NCBI RefSeq assembly: GCF_000472965.1
Contig: NZ_AXAU01000011.1
Coordinates: 62,001-126,000 of the forward strand
DNA: 64,000 bases
Direction: 5' to 3'
DNA from: Bradyrhizobium murdochi
GTDB lineage: Bacteria; Pseudomonadota; Alphaproteobacteria; Rhizobiales; Xanthobacteraceae
Shown: piece by piece, positions 16,588 to 28,017 of the stretch
Layout of the letters: the number at the start of each line of letters is the position of its first letter
Position numbering within the stretch: position 1 is the stretch's first letter
Program-made: the position numbers and the translations under genes
The notes under the pieces: model-generated
What the model was told of the DNA's origin: nothing
Databases searched by the model: none
What the model saw: only the letters and a program-made list of their open reading frames with translations

Positions 16588-17204
16588 TTGAAGCGCGCCT
16601 CCAGCGCATCGACTGCCGCCTTCGTCAGCACGAGCTTCTGACGGCGCAGAATGTCGTAGACGTTGATGCCCTGGATCGGCAGCACGTCGATGTTCGGAAT
16701 GTTGCGGGCCGCGGTCGCGAAACCGTTGTTGAGCTCGGCGCCGTCGATGATCAGCGCGTTGGTGAGCCCAAGGCCGTTGAAATGGCCGACCAGCGCCTTG
16801 GTCTTGGCTTCCTTGACCTGCGCGCTGTCGATCACGATCAGGCCGCCGTCCTTGGCCTTCGCCGACAAAGCATGCTTGAGCGCAAGCGCCCGCACCTTCT
16901 TCGGCAGGTCGGTTGCGTGGGAGCGAACCACCGGACCGAACGCACGGCCACCGCCGCGGAACTGCGGCACGCGGGCCGAGCCGTGACGGGCGCCGCCGGT
17001 GCCCTTCTGCTTGTACATCTTCTTGCCGGTGCGCCAGATTTCGGCGCGCCCCTTCGCCTTGTGCGTGCCGGCCTGACGCTTGTTGAGCTGCCATTGCACG
17101 CAGCGCTGGATGATGTCGGCGCGCGGCTCTAGACCGAAGATCGCGTCCGAGAGCTCGACCGATCCGGCTTCCTTACCTTCAAGCGTCGTGACTTTCAGTT
17201 CCAT
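16584..17204 (-). CDS. rplD: 50S ribosomal protein L4
   Basis: L4 of 206 residues with the tunnel loop (KMYKQKGTGGARHGSARVPQFRGGGRAFGPVVRSH). In E. coli L4 also represses the S10 operon; no comparable leader was resolved here. The ATG at 17204 (MELKVTTLEGKEAG) lies one base after the rplC stop; a frame open further upstream overlaps rplC. Confidence 0.98.
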   Translation of the reverse strand: MELKVTTLEGKEAGSVELSDAIFGLEPRADIIQRCVQWQLNKRQAGTHKAKGRAEIWRTGKKMYKQKGTGGARHGSARVPQFRGGGRAFGPVVRSHATDLPKKVRALALKHALSAKAKDGGLIVIDSAQVKEAKTKALVGHFNGLGLTNALIIDGAELNNGFATAARNIPNIDVLPIQGINVYDILRRQKLVLTKAAVDALEARFK

Positions 17205-17205
17205 C

Positions 17206-17931
17206 TCACGCGCCCTCCTGCTCGGCCGGCGCAGCAGCAGCAGCCTGCTCACCGCCAGCAACCCTAAACTTGCCGGGCTTCGGAGCTTCCTTCGGCAACG
17301 GCTTCTTCACGGCGTCGCGCACCGAGATCCAGCCGCCCTTGGAGCCGGGAACGGCACCCTCGACCAGGATCAGACCGCGCTCGACGTCGGTCTGCACCAC
17401 ACGCAAATTGAGCGTGGTGATGCGATCGACACCCATGTGACCGGGCATCTTCTTGTTCTTGAAGGTCTTGCCGGGATCCTGACGTCCGCCGGTCGAACCG
17501 ATCGAACGGTGCGAAACCGACACACCGTGGGTGGCGCGCAGGCCGCCGAAATTCCAGCGCTTCATGCCTCCGGCAAACCCCTTACCAACCGAGGTGCCGG
17601 TGACGTCGACGAACTGGCCGACCACGAAATGGTCTGCCTGGATCTCGGCGCCTACCGGAATCAGCGCATCTTCCGAGACGCGAAATTCGGCGACTTTCCG
17701 CTTGGGCTCGACCTTGGCCGCGGCAAACTGACCGCGCTCCGCCTTGGGCAGATACACGGTCTTGCGGGTGCCCGCACCGAGCTGCAGCGCGACGTAACCG
17801 TTCTTTTCGGTCGTGCGGTGGCCCAGCACCTGGCAATTGCCCAGCTTCAGCACGGTCACAGGGATATGTTCGCCGGCCTCCGTAAAGACCCGCGTCATCC
17901 CGACCTTTTGTGCGATCACTCCGGAGCGCAT
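17206..17931 (-). CDS. rplC: 50S ribosomal protein L3
   Basis: L3 of 241 residues: MRSGVIAQKVGMTRVFTEAGEHIPVTVLKL, the extension GGMKRWNFGGLRATHGVSVSHRSIGSTGGRQDPGKTFKNKKMPGHMG reaching towards the peptidyl-transferase centre, and an Ala-rich C-terminal tail (GGEQAAAAAPAEQEGA). The glutamine of GGRQDPGK, the PrmB methylation site in E. coli, is present. It lies 52 bases after rpsJ. Confidence 0.98.
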   Translation of the reverse strand: MRSGVIAQKVGMTRVFTEAGEHIPVTVLKLGNCQVLGHRTTEKNGYVALQLGAGTRKTVYLPKAERGQFAAAKVEPKRKVAEFRVSEDALIPVGAEIQADHFVVGQFVDVTGTSVGKGFAGGMKRWNFGGLRATHGVSVSHRSIGSTGGRQDPGKTFKNKKMPGHMGVDRITTLNLRVVQTDVERGLILVEGAVPGSKGGWISVRDAVKKPLPKEAPKPGKFRVAGGEQAAAAAPAEQEGA

Positions 17932-17983
17932 CGGCGTGCTTCCTGTTCTTTCTGTCCGCTAAATTCGGACGAGCTAAAAAATC

Positions 17984-18292
17984 TTAGAGCTTGATCTCGA
18001 CGTCGACACCGGCGGCCAGATCGAGCTTCATCAAAGCGTCGACGGTCTGCGGGGTCGGGTCGACAATGTCGAGAAGGCGCTTGTGGGTGCGCATCTCGAA
18101 TTGCTCGCGGCTCTTCTTGTCGACGTGTGGCGAACGGTTGACGGTGAACTTCTCGATGCGGGTGGGCAGCGGAATAGGTCCGCGAACCTGGGCACCGGTA
18201 CGTTTCGCCGTGTTCACGATCTCGCGGGTCGACGTATCGAGGATTCGATGGTCGAACGCCTTGAGACGGATGCGAATATTTTGGCCGTTCAT
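17984..18292 (-). CDS. rpsJ: 30S ribosomal protein S10
   Basis: S10 of 102 residues: [72 protein letters not shown]. It is a head protein that also pairs with NusB in antitermination. It is the first gene of the S10 segment, 126 bases after tuf with a palindromic repeat in the gap. Confidence 0.98.
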
Positions 18293-18352
18293 TGCCGTTG
18301 TCTCTTTCTAGTCATCGACCGCAAAATGCGGACGACACAGTGATTGTGGCCG

Positions 18353-18418
18353 GCGAGTAGTGAGTAGCGAATAGCGAATAGATTTCTCTATTCGCCACTC
18401 GCCATTCGCTATTCGCTA

Positions 18419-18419
<1 letters not shown>
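18353..18419. repeat. GCGAATA-type palindromic repeat, copy behind tuf
   Basis: Left arm GCGAGTAGTGAGTAGCGAAT with a further CGAATAG unit, A/T-rich loop, right arm of inverted units (CTATTCGCCACTCGCCATTCG and on). The right end touches the tuf stop codon (TTA on the plus strand). It is the most regular of the three copies. Confidence 0.87.
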
Positions 18420-19609
<1,190 letters not shown>

Positions 19610-19649
19610 TTGACTCTCCGTTCAGTCGTTAGCTTGCAACCAACGACAA

Positions 19650-21722
<2,073 letters not shown>

Positions 21723-21751
21723 GGGCTGTTCCTTAAATCCGTTCTTCGCCG

Positions 21752-22222
21752 TTACCAGCGATAATGCGAGAAGGCGCGGTTGGCTTCCGCCATCCGGTGC
21801 ACGTCTTCACGCTTCTTGACGGCGTTTCCCCGGTTGTTCGACGCGTCGAGCAACTCGGCCGAGAGCCGCTCCGTCATCGTCTTTTCGTTGCGCTCGCGCG
21901 CGGCCGTGATCAGCCAGCGAATGCCCAGCGCCTGGCGGCGGACCGAACGCACTTCTACCGGCACTTGGTAGGTGGCGCCACCGACGCGGCGCGACCGCAC
22001 TTCGATGGTCGGCATGACGTTTTCCAGCGCCTGCTCGAACACCGTGAGCGGCCCCTGCTTGGTCTTGGCCTCGATCATGGCGAGCGCGCCATAGACGATG
22101 TTTTCGGCGGCGGACTTCTTGCCGTCGTACATGATCGAGTTCATGAACTTCGTAATGATGATGTTCCCGAACTTCGGATCCGGGTTGACTTCACGCTTTT
22201 CGGCAGAATGGCGACGAGACAT
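21752..22222 (-). CDS. rpsG: 30S ribosomal protein S7
   Basis: S7 of 156 residues: MSRRHSAEKREVNPDPKFGNIIITKFMNSIMYDGKKSAAENIVYGALAMIEAKT and the C-terminal MAEANRAFSHYRW. It nucleates 30S head assembly. In E. coli S7 represses its operon at the rpsL-rpsG junction; here that junction is only 15 bases. Confidence 0.98.
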   Translation of the reverse strand: MSRRHSAEKREVNPDPKFGNIIITKFMNSIMYDGKKSAAENIVYGALAMIEAKTKQGPLTVFEQALENVMPTIEVRSRRVGGATYQVPVEVRSVRRQALGIRWLITAARERNEKTMTERLSAELLDASNNRGNAVKKREDVHRMAEANRAFSHYRW

Positions 22223-22237
22223 CGTGTCTGTTCCCGC

Positions 22238-22609
22238 TTATTTCGGACGCTTCGCGCCGTACTTCGAACGACGCTGCTTACGGTTCTTGACGCCCTGGGT
22301 ATCGAGGACGCCGCGGAGGATGTGGTAGCGCACGCCGGGCAAGTCCTTGACGCGACCGCCGCGGATCATGACCACCGAGTGCTCCTGAAGGTTATGGCCC
22401 TCACCCGGGATGTAGCCGATCACTTCGAAGCCGTTGGTCAGGCGCACCTTGGCGACCTTACGAAGCGCCGAGTTCGGCTTCTTCGGGGTCGTGGTGTAGA
22501 CGCGCGTGCAAACGCCGCGCTTCTGCGGCGACTGCTGCAACGCCGGCACCTTCTTGCGCGACTTCTGCACCATACGCGGATTTGCGATCAGTTGGTTGAT
22601 CGTCGGCAT
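22238..22609 (-). CDS. rpsL: 30S ribosomal protein S12
   Basis: S12 of 123 residues, part of the decoding centre. Lysines at 43 (TPKKPNSALRK) and 88 (GGRVKDLPGVRYH), where streptomycin-resistance substitutions occur, are both the sensitive-type residues. The aspartate after K88, which is methylthiolated in many bacteria, is present. The ATG at 22609 (MPTINQL) is chosen over one four codons upstream. This is the first gene of the superoperon, preceded by a leader of about 400 bases with an attenuator-like hairpin. Confidence 0.98.
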   Translation of the reverse strand: MPTINQLIANPRMVQKSRKKVPALQQSPQKRGVCTRVYTTTPKKPNSALRKVAKVRLTNGFEVIGYIPGEGHNLQEHSVVMIRGGRVKDLPGVRYHILRGVLDTQGVKNRKQRRSKYGAKRPK

Positions 22610-22702
22610 GTCAGCCTTCACCCTTTAGTTCACGCGAAAACCTGGACTGGCTTTCGTAAATTCTTCTCGGAACTAGCCGTTCCGTTCGGCCCGCCTCACG
22701 CG

Positions 22703-22736
22703 AAAAAAACATTCGCGCAAAACGAAATCGCGCCAA
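22703..22736 (-). terminator. Attenuator-like hairpin in the rpsL leader
   Basis: On the minus strand TTGGCGCGA pairs with TTGCGCGAA (one mismatch) around a 7-base loop, and two bases later a run of seven T follows (plus-strand A 22703-22709). It lies about 95 bases before the rpsL start and downstream of the promoter candidate. It could attenuate the superoperon, or be a late terminator for the exporter transcript ending at 23522. Confidence 0.5.
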
Positions 22737-23034
22737 CCACCCATCGCTGAGCGGAAAGCGCTTCGACGCCACAGAGGATCGCGAATTAAGGCCGATCAGC
22801 GCTCGCTGTCCGGCCCGCTACCGAGATCATGCACCCGAGTTCACTCTCAAGAGGACGTGCTCAAGAGAACTAAAATCGTCCTGGCATTGCCTAGCTATAT
22901 GATCGACAGCGTTTGAGCGGCATTCGTCGAGGGTGGTGCCCGTCCAGTACCTTTAGGAATTGCCCATAAGGACTTGAAAGGGTGATCCGTTCCGACGCTG
23001 GCGTAGCTCACCGCCTGTCGTTAAGTGGGCGTCT

Positions 23035-23061
23035 TCTATAAGCGGTGGATAGCTAAGTCAA
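23035..23061 (-). promoter_or_regulatory. Candidate promoter of the rpsL superoperon
   Basis: On the minus strand TTGACT (23061-23056, preceded by C, so CTTGAC) is followed after 15 bases by TATAGA, or after 17 by TAGAAG. It is the only TTGAC on that strand in the gap. The leader to rpsL would be about 420 bases. The match is by eye only. Confidence 0.45.
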
Positions 23062-23176
23062 GCAAAACGAGAACGCTGGAAACGCCTATGGGGCCTGTGG
23101 ATTCGGCGTTTGCCGCGAAATCGGAAAAGCCGAATTGGCGATGCCTGCCCTCTTTGGAGTGGATCGAGTCGCATAT

Positions 23177-23190
23177 TTTACCCGGGTAAA
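23177..23190. promoter_or_regulatory. Perfect 14-bp palindrome TTTACCCGGGTAAA
   Basis: A perfect palindrome about 100 bases before the decayed flavoprotein gene, in the style of TetR-family operators. No cognate regulator is adjacent. It may be a surviving operator of the lost gene. Confidence 0.45.
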
Positions 23191-23290
23191 TACAGCCCGA
23201 AACATGATTCCCCGGTTCCATTTTTTCCCGGCCAAGCCTTTATTTGCCTTTCCGGGTGCAAAACTTGCGCAACAAGGCTCGGAATTCTTC

Positions 23291-23512
23291 GTGAGACACA
23301 CCGATATTGCGATCATCGGCGGCGGCCTCGCCGGTTAGACCGCGGCCGCCATGCTCGGGCGCGCGGGGCATCAGGTCTATCCATTCGACTTCCGCGTCGA
23401 AAAAATCAGCGGCGACGAACCGCTCGGCCGCTTCTACCAGACCGGAATCGCCGATTCGGTGCTGCGCTCGGCCACCCATCACGGCGAAACCCGGATCGCG
23501 CGATTCGGCTAA
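23291..23512 (+). pseudogene. Remnant of an FAD-dependent oxidoreductase gene
   Basis: From the GTG at 23291 the frame reads VRHTDIAIIGGGLAG, a stop (TAG at 23336-23338), then TAAAMLGRAGHQVYPFDFRVE and on through LGRFYQTGIADSVLRSA to ARFG and a final TAA. The start is a classic Rossmann GxGxxG FAD-binding motif; a sense codon (usually Ser) would be expected where TAG stands. Only the first 73 residues of what is normally a protein of about 400 remain. One in-frame stop plus 3' truncation make it a decayed gene. The cofactor motif is clear; the former substrate is not. Confidence 0.8.
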
Positions 23513-23521
23513 CCGCCCTGC

Positions 23522-25555
23522 TCACTCCTCGTCGTCGTCCTCATCATCGTCGTCGTCGTCTTCGTTGTCGACGTCGGCCTGGGCGGCGGCGTTATACGGC
23601 GTGTGGCCCTGGTCGTCCCACAGCTTGCGATAGACGCCGTTGGCCGCAAGCAACTGCGCATGCGGGCCGCGCTCGATCGCCTTGCCGCCTGAAATCACGA
23701 TGATCTCGTCCATCTCGACCACCGACGTCAGGCGGTGGGTCGACCAGATCATGGTGCGCCCCTCTGCCACCTTCATCAGCGTGCGGTTGATCGCGGCTTC
23801 CGTGGTCTGGTCGAGCGCCGAGGTCGCTTCATCGAGCAGCAGCAGCGAGGGATTGCGGATGATGGCGCGCGCGATCGCGATGCGCTGGCGCTGGCCGCCG
23901 GATAGCGTGTCGCCGCGCTCGCCGACCGGCGTATCGTATTTCTGCGGCAGGCTCATGATGTAGCGGTGAATCTCGGCCTTGCGCGCGGCTTCCTCAACCT
24001 CCTTGTCGGTGGCGCCTTCCTTGCCAAGCCGGATGTTCTCGCGGATCGACATGTTGAACAGCATGTTCTCCTGGAACACGACGGCCATGCCTCCGCGCAG
24101 CGACTCGCGGGTCACGCGGCGGATATCGACGCCGTCGATCGCCACCCGCCCCTCGTCCGGCGCGTACAGACGCAGGATCAGGTTGAGCAGTGTGCTCTTG
24201 CCCGAGCCGCTCGGCCCCACGATCGCGATGCGCTTGCCGACATCGAGCTTGAGGCTGAAATTGTCGAGCACCGGCGTCTCGCTGCCTTCGTAGGCAAAGG
24301 TGACGCGGTCGAAGGTGATGTCGTTGGTGATCGGCGGCAAATCCGGTGCGCCCGGCCGGTCGGCGCCGCGGGTCGGCTCATCCAGCAGTTCCTGGATGTG
24401 CCGCACGGCCGCCGCCGACTGGATCGACACCGGGATGAAATGCATCAAATGGGCGATGTTGTAGGACACCTCCCAGAACGCGCTCTCGAAGGTGACGAAG
24501 GTGCCGATGGTGATCTGGCCCTTGGTGGCGAGATAAGCGCCGATCGCCAGCACCACGAGATGCAGCAGCAGCACCGAAATGGTGACGGTGCGCTCCACCA
24601 TGGTCGACAGGAACACGGCGGACGCCGTCTTGATGCGCACATCCTGGTTGCGCATGGTGAACCAGCCGAGCGTGCGGCGCTGCAGGCTGAACGCCTTGAT
24701 CACGGCCTGCGCAGCCACGTTTTCCTGCACCGTGCCGAGCAGGGCCGCTTCATTGAGCTTCTGCTCGTAATTCGCCTGCACCGCCTTCGGCGTCAGGATT
24801 CGCGGCCCGATCAGCGTGATCGGGAATACCAGGAGGGCGACCGCCGCGAGCTGCCAGTTCAAAAACAGCATCAGGATGATGCCGGCGACCAGTTCCAGGA
24901 ACGGCAAAGCGGCACTGTTGGCGAACGTCTTAACCGAGCCCTCAAAGGCCGCGAGGTCGATCGAGAAGCGCGAGAGGATTTCGCCGCGCTTAGTACGGGC
25001 AAAATACGACGCCGGCAGGTTCTGGACGTGCTCGAACAGCCGCGTCCGCACATCGGCAATGACGCACGCTGCCAGCCGCGCATCCCAGCGCTCGTACCAG
25101 ACCGCGATGATCGAGGTGATGATACCGGCGACCGCGAGCACGCCGAGAATCTTGTAGAGCGCCTGAAAATCCTCTTCGCCCAGCGCATCGTCGATCAGGA
25201 ACTTCAGGCTCAACGGCATGATGACGTTGAACAGTGTCTCGACGAGAACGCCGAAAGTCACGAAGACGAGCAGCTTCCTGTAATTGCCCAGATACGGCTT
25301 GACGAAGCCGTAGATGGTCGCCAGCGCGCCGGCGGCTTCCTTGGCGGTGAAAACGACGAGGTCCTCGTCATCATCATCGTCGTCGAGCTCGATCTCGTCC
25401 TCTTCGTCGTCCTTGTCAGCGTCGGGTGGGATGCCGGCCGCCTTACCACCGGCAACGGCCGCAGCGGCAGCCCCGGCCGCGAGCTTCTTCACGAGCTCGG
25501 GATCGTCCGCCGGCGCGGGATTCTGATCATCCGAGGACGGAGGCTTGGGCGCCAT
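23522..25555 (-). CDS. ABC exporter, fused membrane and ATPase domains, with acidic tails at both ends
   Basis: A half-size type IV ABC exporter of 677 residues. Membrane domain about 78-385 with six predicted segments; ATPase about 410-640 with Walker A GPSGSGKST (447-455), signature LSGGQ (551-555), Walker B LLLLDEATS (571-579) and switch histidine H607. It is the MsbA/NdvA/multidrug type, probably a homodimer; the substrate is unknown. Unusual are the N-terminal 75 residues (Ala-rich, then an Asp/Glu run at 49-65) and a C-terminal run of Asp/Glu at 664-677, both encoded by GAC/GAT/GAG repeats. The gene starts 161 bases after the oxidoreductase-methyltransferase gene on the same strand, so the two may form an operon that makes and exports a product. 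No clear terminator follows. Confidence 0.88.
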   Translation of the reverse strand: MAPKPPSSDDQNPAPADDPELVKKLAAGAAAAAVAGGKAAGIPPDADKDDEEDEIELDDDDDDEDLVVFTAKEAAGALATIYGFVKPYLGNYRKLLVFVTFGVLVETLFNVIMPLSLKFLIDDALGEEDFQALYKILGVLAVAGIITSIIAVWYERWDARLAACVIADVRTRLFEHVQNLPASYFARTKRGEILSRFSIDLAAFEGSVKTFANSAALPFLELVAGIILMLFLNWQLAAVALLVFPITLIGPRILTPKAVQANYEQKLNEAALLGTVQENVAAQAVIKAFSLQRRTLGWFTMRNQDVRIKTASAVFLSTMVERTVTISVLLLHLVVLAIGAYLATKGQITIGTFVTFESAFWEVSYNIAHLMHFIPVSIQSAAAVRHIQELLDEPTRGADRPGAPDLPPITNDITFDRVTFAYEGSETPVLDNFSLKLDVGKRIAIVGPSGSGKSTLLNLILRLYAPDEGRVAIDGVDIRRVTRESLRGGMAVVFQENMLFNMSIRENIRLGKEGATDKEVEEAARKAEIHRYIMSLPQKYDTPVGERGDTLSGGQRQRIAIARAIIRNPSLLLLDEATSALDQTTEAAINRTLMKVAEGRTMIWSTHRLTSVVEMDEIIVISGGKAIERGPHAQLLAANGVYRKLWDDQGHTPYNAAAQADVDNEDDDDDDEDDDEE

Positions 25556-25716
25556 GAAACCAACCGATGCTGCACGGCCGGCATGACCGCAAATCGAACG
25601 CGGCAGCGGCGGGCGCTACCACACGGATTCTATGCGATCGGGATCAATTCGGCAAACATTGGCGTGCCCGGCCCTGCTTCAGCGGAACGGCCACGCTCAA
25701 TACAACCAGTCGATGC

Positions 25717-27771
25717 TCAATCGTCTGATTCGACCTTGTCAAAAAACGAATAGCGCAGGCTGTCGGCGTCGGCATACCACTGCCCCGGCCCCTTGTTGGC
25801 AGCCAGCGTCGCTGCCCATACCGCATCGGTGCAGTCGCGCCGGTGCATCGAGAGGTCGAATCCGTTGCCGAAGAATAATTCAGACCATTCCCACCAAGTG
25901 CCGAGCTTCTTCACGCCGCGCAACAGATCGTAACGGTCGATCAGTGCAGGGGCCATGTCCGACGTCACCGACCCGAACACCAGGCCGGTCTTCACGACGC
26001 GGTTCAGTTCGCGCACCGCGCGCGGGACCTGCCTTTCGGCGACATGACACAGACTGGTCTCGAACACGAAATCGAACTCGTCGTCCTTGAACGGCATGTC
26101 GACGATCGAGCCGAGCTTGTTGAACTTCTTCAGCGCCGTCGGCGTCTTGGCGTGGATCGCCCGGTTGTTCTCGATACCCCAGGCATCGATGCCGCGCTCG
26201 CGCAGCGCGCCGACCAATTCCCCGCTGGCGGAGCCGGCGACCAGGAGCTTGTAACCCTTGGTCCTGCTCCAGACGATCTTGATCAAGTCCGTCAGATAGG
26301 CCGGATCGGTAAATTGGCTCCAGACTTCGCTGTAGGGGCCCAGCCCACGGTAATTCTCGAAATAGCTGCGGTCGATCTTGTCGGGCGATACCTCGCCCTG
26401 TTGCGCACGCGCGCGGCGCAACCGCATCATCTCAGTTAGAATGATGTCGGTGGCGGCATCGGAGGAATCGAGCAGCCCGTTCAGCGTCGAATCGAAAAGA
26501 TAGTCGCCGACCACCACGATTCCCGGATGCTGCTTCGGCTCCGGGCGATGGTTGGTCATGACGTCGCGCACCGGCAAGCCGCCGGGCAGCGCGTTCACCG
26601 ACGATAGCCAGCGGTGAATCTTGCCTTCCAGGAAATGATCGCGGGCGTTGCCGAACGAAGCCGGCAGCGACTTGATGGCAGCATCGATCAGTTCCTGGTC
26701 GCTGAGATTGGCAAATGCCAGTGCGTCCGAGCCCGCGATCAGCCAGTTGAGCACGCCGTGCCTGCCGACGTCGTGGCGGGCGCCCTCGTTGTAGACGCAG
26801 CAGCCGCCGAACGCTTCCGACATGAACCAGGCGCCCGGGATCTTCTCGCCCCAGAACGGTTCGTCGAACAGGATCGAGATCCGCAAGTAATGCGCCGGAC
26901 GGTCGAAATAGGCGATGTGCTTGACCATCGACTTGCGCAATTCCTCGCCGTCCCAGCCCATGGTGGCGAGCCAGGAATGCGGCAGACACATCAAGACCAG
27001 ATCGAAATCCCGTGTCTCGGGCCCCTTCCCGTTCATCATGTTGAGCTGATAGCGGCCCGAAGCAGTTTTTCCGACTTTCAGCACGCGGTGATTGAGCTGG
27101 ATGTCAGCGTCGACTTCCGAGCGCAGGCATTCGATCAACTGCTCATTGCCGTTCTGGATCGAGTACAGGCCGATATAGCCGTCGATATCCATCACGAAGT
27201 TCTTCAGCGCATTGAGGCCGTTGGTGTTGTGGGCCTCGGTTGCGATATCCGAGCGTGCCATCACCTTGAAGAAGCGTTTCGCCGTGGGATCGTCGACTTC
27301 CTTGTCGAGCACTTCCTCGCAGGTCATGTAGGCCCAGGGATGCTCGTTGTCGTGGGCGCCGACGCCCTCGTAATATTCGATCGGCGACACCAAATCGGCG
27401 CAGCGCTTGCGGAACGCCTCGATCGCAGCCGCGGTCTTCTCGCCATACTTGCGGCGCATGCCCGGCACGTCGTTGAGCAGCACGCCGTCGAGGTGCACCT
27501 GCTCGGCGTCCATCGGAATCGTCTGCAATCCGAAATGCTGGATCAGCTCCCGTAAAGGGTCCGGGCCGGTCATCGAATAATCGTAGATTTCGGCGACGCC
27601 CGCCTCATACATCGCCGGCGCGGAATCGAATTTGCGCGAGACGATCTTGCCCCCGACCCGGTCGGAAGCCTCGTAAATCGTGACGCGGCAGAGATCGCCA
27701 AGCTTTTTCTTCAAGTACCAGGCGCTCATCAAGCCGCCTGGGCCGCCCCCAACGATTGCAAGATCCAACAT
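25717..27771 (-). CDS. FAD-dependent amine-oxidase-like oxidoreductase fused to a class I methyltransferase
   Basis: A 684-residue protein with two recognisable domains. The N-terminal domain opens MLDLAIVGGGPGGLMSAWYL (FAD-binding GGGPGG at 8-13) and continues with the adenosine-binding YEASDRVGGKI (33-43), the flavin amine-oxidase pattern. Its FAD-closing segment is near 416-440 (PGIVVVGDYLFDSTLNGLLDSS). After a linker, residues about 505-605 form a SAM-dependent methyltransferase: motif I LLVAGSASGELVGAL (509-523), acidic IEN (533-535), and DMPFKDDEFDFVFETSLCHV (558-577), as in the UbiE/type-11 class. The two domains imply oxidation and methylation of one substrate, not identified. An ABC exporter gene follows. 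No frameshift is seen; the join is genuine in this sequence. Confidence 0.82.
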   Translation of the reverse strand: MLDLAIVGGGPGGLMSAWYLKKKLGDLCRVTIYEASDRVGGKIVSRKFDSAPAMYEAGVAEIYDYSMTGPDPLRELIQHFGLQTIPMDAEQVHLDGVLLNDVPGMRRKYGEKTAAAIEAFRKRCADLVSPIEYYEGVGAHDNEHPWAYMTCEEVLDKEVDDPTAKRFFKVMARSDIATEAHNTNGLNALKNFVMDIDGYIGLYSIQNGNEQLIECLRSEVDADIQLNHRVLKVGKTASGRYQLNMMNGKGPETRDFDLVLMCLPHSWLATMGWDGEELRKSMVKHIAYFDRPAHYLRISILFDEPFWGEKIPGAWFMSEAFGGCCVYNEGARHDVGRHGVLNWLIAGSDALAFANLSDQELIDAAIKSLPASFGNARDHFLEGKIHRWLSSVNALPGGLPVRDVMTNHRPEPKQHPGIVVVGDYLFDSTLNGLLDSSDAATDIILTEMMRLRRARAQQGEVSPDKIDRSYFENYRGLGPYSEVWSQFTDPAYLTDLIKIVWSRTKGYKLLVAGSASGELVGALRERGIDAWGIENNRAIHAKTPTALKKFNKLGSIVDMPFKDDEFDFVFETSLCHVAERQVPRAVRELNRVVKTGLVFGSVTSDMAPALIDRYDLLRGVKKLGTWWEWSELFFGNGFDLSMHRRDCTDAVWAATLAANKGPGQWYADADSLRYSFFDKVESDD

Positions 27772-27906
27772 GTAAGTTCCGTCGCCCCTCCGCCGCCCCC
27801 TCCCCAGGAGGCGCCGGTCTAAACTGAATTACCAAAGGCCCTTTTCACTCTGAAGGGAAGATGAACAAAGCAGGTCCTCGCACCGCAACAAAGAAAGAAA
27901 GCAGCA

Positions 27907-27932
27907 AAAAGGCCGCCTTGCGCCGGCCTTTT
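27907..27932 (-). terminator. Intrinsic terminator after the LuxR-type gene
   Basis: Nine-bp stem AAAAGGCCG with CGGCCTTTT and an 8-base loop. On the minus strand it ends in five T. It lies 86 bases after the stop of the regulator gene and separates it from the oxidoreductase-methyltransferase gene. Confidence 0.8.
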
Positions 27933-28017
27933 GTCTTCGCACCGTATTCTTGCGGGGTCTCATTCTGCCCGCGGGACAGCCGGCCGTTACGCCTCCGGAG
28001 CTACACGGCGCGGTTGT

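Larger units (their letters stand above)
22610..23290. other. Long non-coding stretch upstream of rpsL
   Basis: About 680 bases without a convincing gene. It holds, from the rpsL side, an attenuator-like hairpin with T-run (22703-22736), unassigned sequence, the best promoter candidate for rpsL (23035-23061) and a perfect 14-bp palindrome (23177-23190) in front of a decayed flavoprotein gene. Short open frames occur but lack ribosome sites and recognisable protein sequence. Confidence 0.6.

Noticed and set aside
23526..23570. Tandem GTC/ATC-like repeats that might suggest a CRISPR or satellite array
   Set aside because: They encode the acidic Asp/Glu tail of the ABC exporter in frame; there are no spaced repeats. 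No CRISPR array is visible anywhere in the window.
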